From assembly GCA_973895155.1 (NCBI GenBank), contig OZ316893.1:10602001-10666000 (forward strand): DNA of 64,000 bases, read 5' to 3'. The translations under genes and the position numbers were made by a program. Of the stretch, positions 1 through 12,000 are shown piece by piece. The notes beneath the pieces are model-generated. The model did no database searches. It saw nothing but the letters and a program-made list of their open reading frames with translations, and had not been told where the DNA came from. This stretch comes from Marsupella aquatica (lineage: Eukaryota; Marchantiophyta). Numbering within the stretch: position 1 is the stretch's first letter; every line of letters starts with the position of its first letter.

Positions 1-237
1 GATTGACATGCACATTTGATGCAAAATTCTGATAACACTATTGAAATGTTGAAATTGACTCTTAGCACATATTTTCTAAGAATATTAGCAAATGAGGAAA
101 ATATTTGCTAAGAATATTACATGTTGTAAGAACAAAATGCATTTGATTGGGAATATAATATTTTCCACATTTGACCTGTCCATACAGTCACCTCTTCTCT
201 CATTCAACTGGAGGAGTTGGGGCTATTGGTTCCCTTA
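1..237. other. AT-rich flank, no gene seen
   Basis: I see no coding similarity or repeat boundary here apart from the TTA at 235-237, which is the left target-site duplication of the adjoining MITE. Confidence 0.5.
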
Positions 238-750
238 GAGCATCTCCAACGGTGTTGTTTTTCTTCCCCCTATCCGCCAAATATCCATATAGCGGTCCGT
301 TTTTGCAACCTCCAAAAGTTTGGAGGCTCGAGGTCTAATCTCTGCCTGCTGCCAGATTTGCCCTGGAAGGAGGTCGGCATTCTATGCTGGAGACAAGACC
401 TCCATAGGCATAGAGGGCCAGCAGCAGCCCACGCGGCAGAATCTTGCATCAGTATGGACCACTTTTTTGTAGTGCAGGCATCCCGCCAGAACTTTGTGCT
501 GTGAGATCAAAACTTCATGCGAGAGAAGTAGCACAGTGTATGAGTGGGCAGCAGAATGACTATCTACTTTGGGGTGGAACCGGTGGGGTTGTGAACTTTG
601 ACAGCTACCCAGCTCCTTAAAATAGCTGGTACTTCCCAGGGTATTTTAACGGGATAGCGGCCAGCTACCCAGCTCCTTAAAATAGCTGGTACTTCCCAGG
701 GTATTTTAACGGGATAGCGGCCAGTGACCGCTATTCCGTTGGAGATGCTC
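238..750. mobile_element. MITE, PIF/Harbinger (Tourist-like), complete
   Basis: A 513-bp non-coding element. The 15-bp ends are a perfect inverted pair: GAGCATCTCCAACGG at 238-252 and its reverse complement at 736-750. The element is flanked on both sides by TTA (235-237 and 751-753). A 3-bp TTA/TAA duplication is the known signature of PIF/Harbinger transposition, and GAGCATCTCCAAC-type ends are common on plant MITEs. There is no transposase inside, so it would depend on one supplied in trans. Perfect ends suggest a fairly recent insertion. The family assignment rests on ends plus target duplication only. Confidence 0.85.
600..720. repeat. 60-bp tandem duplication inside the MITE
   Basis: Positions 601-660 and 661-720 are the same 60-bp sequence apart from the first base. 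Because both copies lie inside the MITE, the duplication happened within the element, perhaps by slippage. It can serve as a marker for a sub-family of this MITE elsewhere in the genome. Confidence 0.95.
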
Positions 751-753
751 TTA

Positions 754-2835
754 TATATAACTTGTTGCACTTCCCATCATGATACTGTAAGGTTCCCTAG
801 TATCATAATATTGTAAAGTCCATCTCTCCATGAGAGCTTCCACTTCTTTTTACTGAAGAGAGAGGTTCTTGACCAGAACACCGTACTTTCTGATTTCAAG
901 TTGATGTCTAGATTAACATTAAAACTATCTAGATATTAACAGCAACATACTCTGATCATTTGAAAACCCTGTATTGACCATTGTGGAACATTATATATCA
1001 CTTAAATACATTGTTTCTATACTAATAATCACTTCTTGTGTGTAAAAAAAGTGTATATGATGGGAGTCCTGAGCGTCCTGAGCTCAACAGAATGGTTCAT
1101 CCGAGCATCAAACTGTCTATATGGACTATGAAATTTCACTACAAGAGCGCCATGGATTGAGAGCTTTTGAAAATTAATTGTCAATACCAAAACGTTAACT
1201 GCATGAGAAATAGAGTTCCAGGAACATTTATTTGGGTTCTGTTCATCCATCCAAGTCCCCACTGAAGTGTTTCCTTGTGGGTGATACATCTGTTCAGACA
1301 TTTCGATTGTCCAATATGACATGGCGAATCACTCATCAGGGCAATGTGATCCTAATCAGGCACCCATTAGTCCTCAACAAGCGATTCTAGAACATCTACA
1401 GTAAATGGTTGAAGGATATTGAACTTACCAATCTATATATCAATTAAAACTAGTGAGTATGTGCTTTATTCCTGATTAGTTATCGTGGCCTAATTTTTTT
1501 GGTGTGTTCTTGGGCACAAACCGCAGTGAGACGTGCATCCAGACCCTGACCACCCATAATATTTGTCGAATCACTCATCGATTGAAAAGGCTAAAATGTT
1601 TTCTCTTTCGTTTTAGCTATGAATGGCAAACCCTAGCTACGTATTTTAAGAGGCCAAAAGGTGATGGGGAAATTGGAGGTCAGGAGACCAAAAACACATT
1701 CTACATCAATCTACGCTCCCTATAAATTCTGGGTCCTTTTAGATCTGGTTTGGAGACAAAGCAAGATGGCCCCCACTAGATTTGTTTCTTTGTTAATTTT
1801 ATTTCTCAAACTTTTCCTGAAAATCTTACCTCATATTGAGCACTGACTTCTGACCAATTGCATGGCTCAATCCCCACATCTCTCAATATAATAACATTTT
1901 GAAAAGCTCTTTGCAAGACCTTAGAAACCTTGTTCTTGGCAATTTTTTAAAAATGGATAGACTGTCAACGTTGGACAGTGTATAATGAAGTTCTCCCTAG
2001 TTAATCTAGATATGCCAAAAAAACGTCTACATAGTTTTCTTAGTTCTCATCATTGCACCAGATCTTTTTTCTTGGAAAAAACATGAAGGAAATCCCAACC
2101 GAGAATCCACGTCTCACAATTGCCCAAGAATTTTGGGCCTAAAACAGTGAACGCTGTTTGATCCCGATGATGCATTTACCTGTTGAGGAAAGAACGTGCA
2201 TATCCAAATTATTGAGGGTCCAACTTGGGCATACACAAGTCTAGAATTTCTCGAGCCTATCTAATCTCCAGTAGACTATCTAATCTAGCAGATCACAGGT
2301 AGATTTTGTGAAAGGAACTTAAGATGTGACGGTTTGCATCTGAATTTCACTTAGTTTCACTGGTAGGCTAGTTTGTTGTTTCCTTTTATGCTTCATGGTT
2401 TTTCCTGCCTTACTAGTGTAAGCATCAGTGCCTTATCATGAGGGGTCAGTGTCACCAAGTTTACTCCGTTTCCTCATTGGGCAGTTGTACTTTGAGTTAA
2501 TAGGATGTCTCAAATCTCAAGATTTGATGAACCTAAAAAGTTATGGTCTACCAAATTGGTGATCCATAGCTTTTTCCCAGGAAGATTGATCATATGCCAT
2601 GACCATAAATCACTGTAGAGGCTAGTGAAAAAAAGCTACATAAACTTGTGGTAAAGTTAAAGTCATTTGTTTATTGTTAAAAGTCATCATCCATAACTAT
2701 AAAGCTTTGAGACACCCTACAGTAGTTTCTAAGGTGATGGTTGTGTGGTCCAACTCTTGGTTCAGAGCAGTTGTGCTGCGGCCCGATTTGGCCCAGTCCT
2801 CTCTTTTCCTAAGCTAATGAAGGCTCTAGAGCAGC
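754..2835. other. Intergenic, no gene recognised
   Basis: Only short open frames occur (the longest is 97 codons, minus strand, 1029-1322). None resembles a known family or shows paired splice signals. Confidence 0.5.
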
Positions 2836-2992
2836 AATAGTTTCTTCCTTCCCTCTGTCTACCTATCTGCCGAGACAAATACAAAATGGCCCAGAAAACA
2901 GAGGGTGCCATAGTGTTATCGTGTAAATATAAATAAGGCACCATATTTGGATGTGAGGCTTACAACAGGCTAAAAGCTTAGTTGACTACATA
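2836..2992. repeat. Dispersed repeat family A, copy 1
   Basis: This stretch aligns by eye with 43128-43312, in the same order of blocks. Both contain a CT-rich run with a TCTGTC core, then ACAAATAC, then GTGCCAT, then ATAAGGCA, then TTTGGATGTGA, then a GACTACATA end. The copies are diverged with small indels, which fits an old transposable-element fragment. The class is unknown. Confidence 0.6.
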
Positions 2993-4440
2993 TGTGAGAG
3001 AAGCACAATGCTTGGATGTGAGAGTTAACTCCAAAGCAATATCATCAAAGAAATGAACAAAGACGGTCACTTTCCCGCTAACTTGGTAGGACTAATATCA
3101 TTAAACAAACTTTTACTATTGCCCATGGCCGAGTCCACGAACACGAACACGAACAGCGAAGCTTCTTCTACGGGAACAGGTTGAGGGGAGGGACGGTGCG
3201 CGAGTTATAGGTCAGTGACTGATTTTACACCTAGAAACATCTCTCATTTTTTCATTGATCAGTGGCCCTTGTCGCTTAGAGTATGGTGCCTGCAAAAGGC
3301 CTCCTATTGTACGAACACAGTACTATACAACCTACCACCAGTTGGATTTTTCAATGAATCTATTGAACTAAGTTGTCCTCCTTGGAAAAGGGGACAACAG
3401 GCGTTTTCCAAGAAAGATTTGCATTATCATAATACCATGGGAAAGCCTCACCAATTCAGTAGCAATCAAAGCAAGGCTCGTGGTGCACATGAGCAACTTG
3501 CAATGGGCTACCTATGGGGCCCTACTGCCCCTATACAAGTCTGTGAACGAGTATGACCAGTTTCACCATTACCAATCGAGCTACTTTAAATCTCCATAGC
3601 TACAGTGGATAGCAGACTGACAAACGTATTCATAAAGTAACGACAGATGTCCCTGCCTTCAACCGAAGCCAATGGAAATAGGGAAGGATATACTCAGCAT
3701 GTCAACTGCATTGGAACGTACTGTTTGTTCAACTTTTCGAAATGGAAGAAAGAGATGGGAGTCTGATGACAGAGAGCTTGGAAACTACGGTGTTTTGCAT
3801 GATGACCATCTGATCATCACGTTCTCTTTGTCTTCGAGCGATAAGGTTTTGGATTTCTTGGATGACAAATGTTAGCAAAACTTGGAAGACCATCTGACTT
3901 TTGTTTTTTTCATTGTGAACTAGCATGAAAGCCTGTTAATCATGAACGCCTTTTCATTTGACTGTGGATCTGAATAACAAATATATCTCACTTGTATGAG
4001 CATAAGTGATGTTAAACGCCAAAACCTTGTCTGCCTAACTGAAAGGGTTATGGAATACGAAGCGTGTCAAAGATGTCTATCTGTAGATCACAAGATCAAT
4101 TATAGAGACCCTAGATCAGTCAACCCAAAGACAAAAAAATAGTAAACAACCCACCATCAAAATCCAAATCTAGGCACGTGTAAGTAAATGATTTTGTGGT
4201 GGTTCTCATTGCACGCTCCATCTAAAATCTAACTGACTCGATCTCAAAACAGTAATTCCAGTGAATTCCTAAATAAATTAAGACTTAAAATCAAAAGAGG
4301 ACAAGATAATTGGTGAGGAAGCAGGGTAAAAATGCCAGGTTGCAGCCTGCCATTGCCTCAGAGCAGTGTTCCAGAGAAATCTCAACTTTCTGTAACAACC
4401 CCAACGGAAAGTAAACTGGGTGTTCATCTTTTCCTTTCTT
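2993..4440. other. Intergenic, no gene recognised
   Basis: Short open frames only (113 codons at 3215-3556 is the longest). No family resemblance is seen on either strand. Confidence 0.5.
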
Positions 4441-4800
4441 CTTTTCTCACCATGAGCTTTACCAGGCTAGTGAGTTTATGTATATATAAAACAACCCAAT
4501 ATAGGGGGGGAAGAAGAAGGGGGAAAGGAGAAGTGAGTATACTGCTCACTAGGGCTTTAGTTCCTTTGTACTCAACCTATGACTTTTTGGCTAATTGGGG
4601 TTCCTGGGATTTTCTCCCCTATATTGGGTCTCCTGCCCTTGGGATCTTTGTCTCCCCATTTGACGTTTTTAGTTCTTTGGAATTTTGATGTATTTTTCTG
4701 CGTTGTAAGTGGCAGGAAGAACCCTATGCACTGGTTTTCAGGATTTGTTTCACGCGTGGATACTGCTCTTTAGGAGCTTTACAAGAATTTTGGGGGCACA
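4441..4800. repeat. LTR-like promoter fragment
   Basis: A TATA-like stretch (TATATATAAAAC, 4480-4491) is followed by purine-rich leader-like sequence. The block containing TATTGGGTCTCCTGCC near 4620-4645 recurs, diverged, near 34030-34055 on the same strand and inverted near 34226-34260. A TATA box next to recurring non-coding sequence suggests a solo or broken LTR, but I found no paired LTR, primer-binding site or gag/pol. Confidence 0.35.
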
Positions 4801-4980
4801 AATGTTCAGTTTTCATCAATAGCAAATGGGAGGTCCGTTGCATTAAATCAAAAGAATCGTTAAAGGGTTTGCCAGATTAGAGTTGTGGTAGAATGTGGGT
4901 GAGTGTTCGGTCATTTTGTTTGGGGTTAAGGTTTCAACCCAAATTGACAATTCTCAAATGACTTGCAATGTTGAGAATCA

Positions 4981-5311
4981 CAGATTTTGTGTTGGTTCAG
5001 CTGGTGACAAAATTTTGTTATGGTTGACAATTCCTTTATTTCAAGTGGATTTTCAGCTGAGGTATTTGCTTGATCAACCCCCAAAATGAAACTTCTTACT
5101 TGATCGACCCCCTGAGGTCTATCAACGGTCCAGATCTGAGATTGAAAGGTCCATCAACGGTGCAGATTGGGGAAAAGTATTGAGGGGGTTGATTAAGCAC
5201 ACTTTTTCCAGAAGGGGTCTACTAAGCATATGTCTCCAGATTTTGTGTTGGTTCAGCTCGTGACAAAATTTTGTTATGGTTGACAATTCCTTTATTTCAA
5301 GTGGATTTCAG
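4981..5311. repeat. 76-bp direct repeats flanking a foldback element
   Basis: The sequence 4981-5056 recurs almost unchanged at 5237-5311 (one substitution, one missing T). The 180 bp between the copies is a separate foldback element. A 76-bp target-site duplication would be far longer than known transposases make. A segmental tandem duplication with the foldback element sitting at the junction is more likely. Confidence 0.85.
5057..5236. mobile_element. Foldback (MITE-like) element
   Basis: About 180 bp with imperfect inverted arms of roughly 55 bp (about 5062-5116 and 5177-5231). Both arms carry a GCTTgATCAACCCC-like block. The centre holds two direct copies of ATCAACGGTSCAGAT (about 5120 and 5153). 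No coding capacity. The superfamily cannot be assigned because the border target duplication is obscured by the longer direct repeat. Confidence 0.6.
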
Positions 5312-5964
5312 ATTTAGTTTTGGTTTGGCTGTGACAAATTTTCTTCTGGATGACATCTCTCACTGCTGTGTGGATCTGTACATGCTGAACTCAACCTCAG
5401 TTTTGGTGAGTTAACAGCTCTCAGGGGAGTTTTTTTAGGGTTACTCTTTTCTGAGCTTAACTTACCCAACTTTTTCGAGTTAACTGTATTGTGCCCCCAA
5501 GTTCATGTAAAGTGATGTTTGGATTGTTGGCACATTTGAATGGTTACATTGCATCTCAGACCTAGAAAAAGAAAAGACAACCCAAACCCGGGGGCATGCA
5601 GCAATTAGCAGTTCTTGGGTAGTCCTGAATCCGGTTTACCCAGACACTGTTGCTGATCATACACTCCACTATGCCATTGCCAACCAAGGACAAAGTCAAA
5701 CAAATTCTCATCCATATCCGCATGGCAACTATTTGCCAATGGAAGAGGGGCCTTACATAGTGCCCAAACCCCACAATCATGAAACAGCTTTAATATTAAG
5801 TACATGTCTTCATGTACGCAACCTCCCAGGACCTTCAACAGAGTACGGTATCTTGCTGCCAATCACCTCCACCTTTTCTTGTGAGATTGCCCTCCTTTCC
5901 TTGGGGAAAACAAAATTATGACAACCCCCAATCGCTGCCTCTCAACCCTACGCTTAATAAACCA
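5312..5964. other. Intergenic, no gene recognised
   Basis: Overlapping open frames of 60-85 codons occur on both strands between 5562 and 6018. They overlap one another and resemble no family I know, so none is called. Confidence 0.45.
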
Positions 5965-6310
5965 AGCTGCCACTCCAATAGAAGGGGCCGTGCTCCCAAC
6001 ACGCCAGTGTCTAGGTGAATAGGAACCCACCTGGCAAGTTTTCCCATTCACTTCTCATCATAGGACCCTCTTATCCTAAAAATGGTTTCTTGTGATGTAC
6101 CCAAAAATACTAATTATATTTAGATGTGGTTTTTAGTGAAGCTTAGATCTGGGTGAAATACTGATCTACATTTTGAGCAGTAGATTACCCTCCATGGTGC
6201 ACTGATGAGATGAAACTGACACTGAGAAAATCCCCAAAACATAACAGGCTATTTCACATACATGATTGTCCTGCATGTGAATGAGTGCTACCCCAGTGCT
6301 TTACATTGGA
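5965..6310. repeat. Dispersed repeat family B, copy 1
   Basis: This stretch shares ordered blocks with about 60900-61165 (TCCCATCATAGGACCCT-like, AATGAGATGA, AAAATCCCCA, a TTCACATACATGATTGT-like block). It shares a shorter subset with about 36640-36920 (GATGCAAAATGTAGATCT-like, ACTAATGAGATGACACT-like). Three diverged copies in one window suggest an abundant old element. No coding frame is kept between copies. Confidence 0.55.
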
Positions 6311-6454
6311 ACATGTGGTTTAAGTTTGCCAGGAGGAGAGTAATCAGTTTGATCTTTGGGGCTACTAAAGTATCCCATCACCACTTGGACAGATGGGTTC
6401 CTCTACTTATAAGCATGAAGTAATAGACATTAAATGTTTGTGGTTGTTGTGATA

Positions 6455-6660
6455 CTTTTGAATACTAGCCTGAATACCCTTGAGTATGCACATGAAGGGC
6501 TCCCCATACCCAGACTCTCACTGTCCCTACTCACAAGCATAATCCAAACATCAAAATTTTCTATTACCCTACAAATTATAGCTTATGGCTTCACTTTACA
6601 GAGTAAGGCATTAAAGATAGACTTCCAGCACAAGTTAGAGTATAGCAGATCACAACACCA
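6455..6660. repeat. Dispersed repeat family C, copy 1
   Basis: Aligns with 34645-34835. Both have a GTATGCACA block, then a stretch ending in TATGGCTTCACTTTACA (about 6583-6599 and 34767-34783), then TAGACTTCC and a TATAG end. Non-coding and of unknown class. Confidence 0.6.
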
Positions 6661-8837
6661 ACAATGTAGGCTTGCAAATCACCAGACCTTTGGGTCCCTT
6701 GCTTCATTCCCTCTGTGGTAGGACTCCTTCAACTTTAGGGTTTTACTTGACAGTAAAGAACTCTTTTGAAACCAAAAAAATGACCAGACACTTTAACCAC
6801 CAACAATTTATATGGAAAACTAGTGCTTTACAGGTGCAAACACCATACTTACAAGCAGGAAGAAACTGGTAATGATATACAAGCTCGCTCCATACAAAAA
6901 AGGGAAGAAAAAAATAAGGAAAGTGGATGCTAAATCTGTTTGTGTGATCTATATATTGTGACCTGTAAGAATCTATGTCTGCACTCGGGCTCTTACCTGA
7001 CAAGATGGCTTTGTCCAACTCTAATTTGACATGGAAAGGTAGTCTTTCCCTGGATGTAAAGAGGAACCTGAAACCCACATATATTTGAAAGTACCATAAT
7101 CCATTCATGCAAACAAAAAACAAATTGACCAGAAGACATGTCAAATTCTTGGTGGCTCAGCTCAAAAATGACAAAGCTCACAAATGTATGGTTCCCAAAA
7201 CTGCAGGGTGTAAAAATGTAGGGGCCATTTAGAGACATAGTGACGAAATTAAACAGCCTGAATGTCTTCATTTAGACTAAATGCCTGCAGACAAGGCTTC
7301 TGTTGAAATAAGCTGTGAACACCTGTTTTGGCTAGGTGTTGGCTACATCCCCCCAAAAGTAGAATAACAAGACTTTCTTGCTGTAATGTTTTTCAATGGG
7401 CACCTGCAAAAGTCTCAAAGCGAATTGAAAGGACTCTTCGCAACTAGAGTCCACGGTTCAAGGGTTCACATTCGCCCTTCAACTAGAATACTTATTTCAT
7501 TATTACAACTCATGAATTGTATGTGTCGATCCTTCTTTTGAAAAAGTTTTAAGAACTTTTTGGATCGATTGGGTGTCAAAAACCTTTTTCAAGCAGATCT
7601 GTCGTCTCGTAGTGCTTTTGTCCATCCATGTCACTTTTTGACAAGAAAGAGCCATTGGTCTCGCCTGATTAATTAACAAGTTTGTAAATAGGCTCTTTTC
7701 TTGAAAACCTTTTGTAAACGTTGCCCAAAACAGTCATGACCTTTGCAGAGAGGTCTGTTGTTGCCCAAACATCCTCCATTAGCAAAGTGCATGAATAAGT
7801 AGGCTCAAGTTGGGGGTTCAATTCTCACAATGTATGGTTTACCTTTTCCTTGAACCGGTGAAGGGGCTTGTAAAAGTGGTTCAACTTTACAAAACCCATG
7901 GCAGGTACCCAAGTCGTCCCTCTCTTGAGTCTGAGAAATCTTATTTAACATGTCTTGAAGCTGTTTTCAAAACTGGTTCACCATGTACCCTCAAAGTTTG
8001 CGGCACAAATTACCTGGTCAACCTTTCGTGACCACTTTTAGGGCAAATTTGGTCACGTGAGGGTGAGGGTGAAAGTTTGCCGGGCAAGAGTGGGCGTTTG
8101 TGGGGCAAATGTGTATGACGGTGACCTAATTTCAACAAGCTCTTTTCCCTGACCACTATCCTGTTTCTACCAGTAGGCTTCATATGTTACCGTAAGTAGC
8201 TCATAGGAGTTTTCTTCAAAACAGGATAGTTCACTTTTACATACATGTTTATATTTCATCTTTACTTTATGGCGCGTATCTACACCCTTTGTTTTCACTT
8301 TATTTAGTACTAATTCACCGGTACCTCTACAGAACCCCTTTCGAAAAACATATCATATTATACGGTATGACAATAATCACAGAGAATTTCATTTTTAGTT
8401 TCTTAGAAAACTTTAAAGAAGGAAAACCAATCCCGAATGACAGACAGAGAATGTTATTGATGGTCAAACGACGAAAAAAACTTTACAATCATAGAATCGA
8501 GCATATGACATGTCTAGAAGATTGTCCAACCAGAGGAGAGGCAGGTCCTTGGACATTGTCCAACCACAGACCACAGCCCACGTGCAGATCTTCTTTTTTA
8601 TTTTATTTTATTTTATTTTCAATGAAAGGATTGGAATATTAAACCTGGATGAACGTGGGGTTTGCTGTGCAAGTTCTACTAATTTACAAAGTTGAAATCT
8701 AGTGACTCAATGTATCAAACTACGTTCCCATAACATCTTTACAATCAGGAATGTGACCTATTGGCGGGATCCAAGACGTTTCCACTTGGTTTTCATCGGT
8801 TTAAACTGTGGGAAGTGCTATTCATGCACACAAATTA
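6661..8837. other. Intergenic, no gene recognised
   Basis: The longest open frame is 133 codons on the minus strand (6743-7144). It is hydrophobic in patches but has no recognisable domain. An AT-rich TTTTATTTTATTT run lies near 8597-8620. Nothing else is supported. Confidence 0.45.
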
Positions 8838-9082
8838 CTTAGGGCTTTCTCCACAAAAGTGAAGCATTCTTCCCCAAAGTGGTAATTTATTGGTCATGCC
8901 CAAACAATTCACGACTTCCTTCATTAAAGTGAAATGTCCTTCCCCAAGGTGATAATCATTGCTCATGGCCAAACTACTGAGGGAGTCTCTCACAAAAGTG
9001 AAACATCAATTCCCCAAAATGGTAAGTTGCTCCTCAAGCCCAAACTACTGGAGGCATCATTCACAAACCTGAAATGTCCATT
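8838..9082. repeat. Three and a half imperfect ~71-bp tandem repeats
   Basis: Units start near 8838, 8911, 8982 and 9052 (last one partial). Each unit carries TCaCAAAAGTGAAA, then TTCCCCAAAgTGGTAA, then a CATGCCCAAAC-like block ending in CTACTG. Units differ by about a quarter of positions, so this is an old minisatellite-like array. Confidence 0.75.
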
Positions 9083-12000
9083 GGCAGTTGGTTTATAAAT
9101 AAGTGATCATTTTTGCATTCATTGGCCTTGGAGCAAATGATCTCAGAAAACTAGAGAACTTTGTGAGGTACTAGATTGGACAGTCCATGTTGGTCCTATG
9201 GTTCCTGCTCAGTCCATGGGAGCATCATTTTCAGAAGCCCGCCCCAGACATGCAGCCTTTTGCACACAAAATACAAATAACCACAAAGGCCATGACCAAA
9301 TGGCGCTTAGTAGCCCGCCTGCGACTCTGAGTCCTTTTAACTCTGTCTGTCCTATGGAATTATTTTTTCTCTGATACAGTAACTTTCCAGTATCACTGGG
9401 CCAAATACTTGAACCACATGTCCTAATTTTATTTATTTATTCTTAGTAGAGGCCACATTGTGCCCAACAATTGAATGCCCGCTGAGGCAAGAACCAGCAG
9501 CAAACATGGCAACCATCCCCTGTAGTGCCAGGAATTGCCCAAGGATCACCAACAAACAGCCTTTGGGCCAGGAGTGGATCAGGGTCAGCCAACCAAAAGT
9601 AGGCATGATCTAACTCCAGTTACAAATTTTGTAGAAGGGGCAAGCCAACCCATCCTCCCTTATGGGCTCCCTTATGGGGAGTTTACTAGATGAGTGAGCC
9701 GATGATGCAAGTTAAAAATGATCTCTGCCCCAGCAGTGGTTTGCATCTTTACAAGGGATATCCAATTGTGGATGTTGAATTTCTTCAGACCCTTCTGCCC
9801 AGCTGATTTACTCAATGACCTTCATTTGGTCCATTTGAGTGATACTATGCGTTCATGGGATGCAAATAAGTTTAGTAACTCTGTCTCAAGCGAAGCTGAC
9901 TTGAATGAGTATGCTTCTCTTGCAGCCTACTTTGCACCGGATGATGGATGTCTCTCTGACCCACGTCTCAACCCAGAGTTTGAGCTTTACAGCTGTTATT
10001 TCCCCTAACTACTTCAAGGTTGCTGATTCCTAGAGTTTTCCTATGGGACTTTGCCATTGAGGTTTATTTGAAAGTAGTCACACCCTGGTTCAAGGACATT
10101 GTAGGTTATAATGCCCCCGAAAACACTGAATTTAGCCCAAGTTTAGACTGGCTACCATTGTACATATTGCCCTGGTATCAAGGACTTATGAATACACTCA
10201 TTGCCCTTTTTTACTTTCAATAGTGATTCAGAGGATATTTATAGAGAAGAACGCACAGTCAAGATTTGTACAAGCTCATTATCAAATTTCTTCTTATACT
10301 TTTATTGCAATTAGTAAAAATAAGCTCTCTTTGGGCATTTAAGAGTATTAATATTCCCTCCAAACTCAAGTCCACTTTCATTTTTGGGGGCATAATACCA
10401 CAATCTTATGTAAACAGACATTCCTAGATACTTTCATCCTTGATATAGTAATGTCTCCTACTATGTTCTGGCTTTGTTCTCCTTTCCTCATACTTCAAGA
10501 CAACCCAAATTAGGATTTACTCTTTTCTACCATCAAACATGCCGAGGACAAATCTTGGACTGGCCTTGCAAAGCTTGTGGTGGGTATTGTCTTCCAGCAA
10601 CCACTCTAAGGGTCGTCTTGCATGTCTTTGGTCCTTTGCACATCGGCCCTAAAATGAACTCGTGTCATGAGTTGAGGCAGCGAGAGGGCGGCAGTCCTGA
10701 TGGCTTCTTTTGTGGAGATACAAGGGCAAGGGCCGGAAAATTTCCGGCCCTTGAGGTCCCGAACCTTTAAAATGTAATAAAACAAAACATTTGGTTTTAA
10801 CTTTTCCCCGACATCTGTGGCTTGGTAAGGGCCGCAGTTTTCAGGACTCTTGCACATGCAAGACAGTCCTAATATCAATCCTTTAAAAAGGAGTCCCCTT
10901 GCGTTTACAACCTATCTTTTTGGAGGGAATCAACTTTGAAATAATCAATGACATCCTTCAGATTTATTGAGTTTTCTGGGCCATGGGATTACTTGAAAAT
11001 GGGACAGCATAAACTTAAACAAGTGTATAATAGTACCTGTCCAAAAAATGCAAATGTAATGAATAGAATTCATGTGTAGTGGAAAAGCAAGCTATACAAA
11101 GTACAACCTACACTCACTTAGTAGTGGATATGACCACAAGTGAGACAGAAAGAACGGTGACCCTAATAGTATTTGCTTGTTTTACATGGTTTTACCTTTT
11201 TTCATTTTGGAATTTTTTATGGAGGTGGCCATACAGCTTTTGGGGTTTTTTAAGATTTTAGGGAGTACCTGTTTGTTTTTTGGTTGGTTGTTGTGCGGTG
11301 GGGTTTTTTTTATTTCCTTTCAGGGAAGAGAGGGTAACTTCTTTTAAGGTGCCAGTAATTTTGGGTTGGTTGTTGCATATATATATGAGGGCAAGGGCCA
11401 GAAGAATCAAGGAGTACCAATCCTCAATGATCATGGCTCTTCCTCTCCCCTGGGTGATCCTTGCTCCTCCCACAACTCATGTGAGTACTTCCCCTCCCAT
11501 GCGAGTATAATAGTTCTCTCTTGAAATAATAGTTCTCACAATGTGTATTCTCTTCACTTTTCAAAGTTGACTCTTTTTTCTTTTCTTTCATTTCATTATG
11601 TTATATTTCTCCACAATTCTATATGTACCCTCATATACCCCAGAGTTAATTGTTTGCAAAATTTCCTATTTTATACAATGATAATTTTTACACAATGAGA
11701 TACTAAATGCAACAATCTCCTTCAGGCACGACATCTTGTAGGCAACTATGTCTTTTATGGAACAAATTTTGTTACACAAAGATATCATTTATTCCACAAT
11801 GTCTTTTGCATAATGACATCATTTCTGCATAAAGAGATCATATATTTACACAACATCTTTAACTCAAGTTATCGTTTATGCAAGTACATCTTCAGTGCAA
11901 CGCACCATTATTGAGCTAGTAAGTATAGAAAAATGAAAGAGAAAACTCTTGAAGTGGTTCAACTTGTAGGGAACTTCTGTTGGTTTTACAGGAAATAAAT

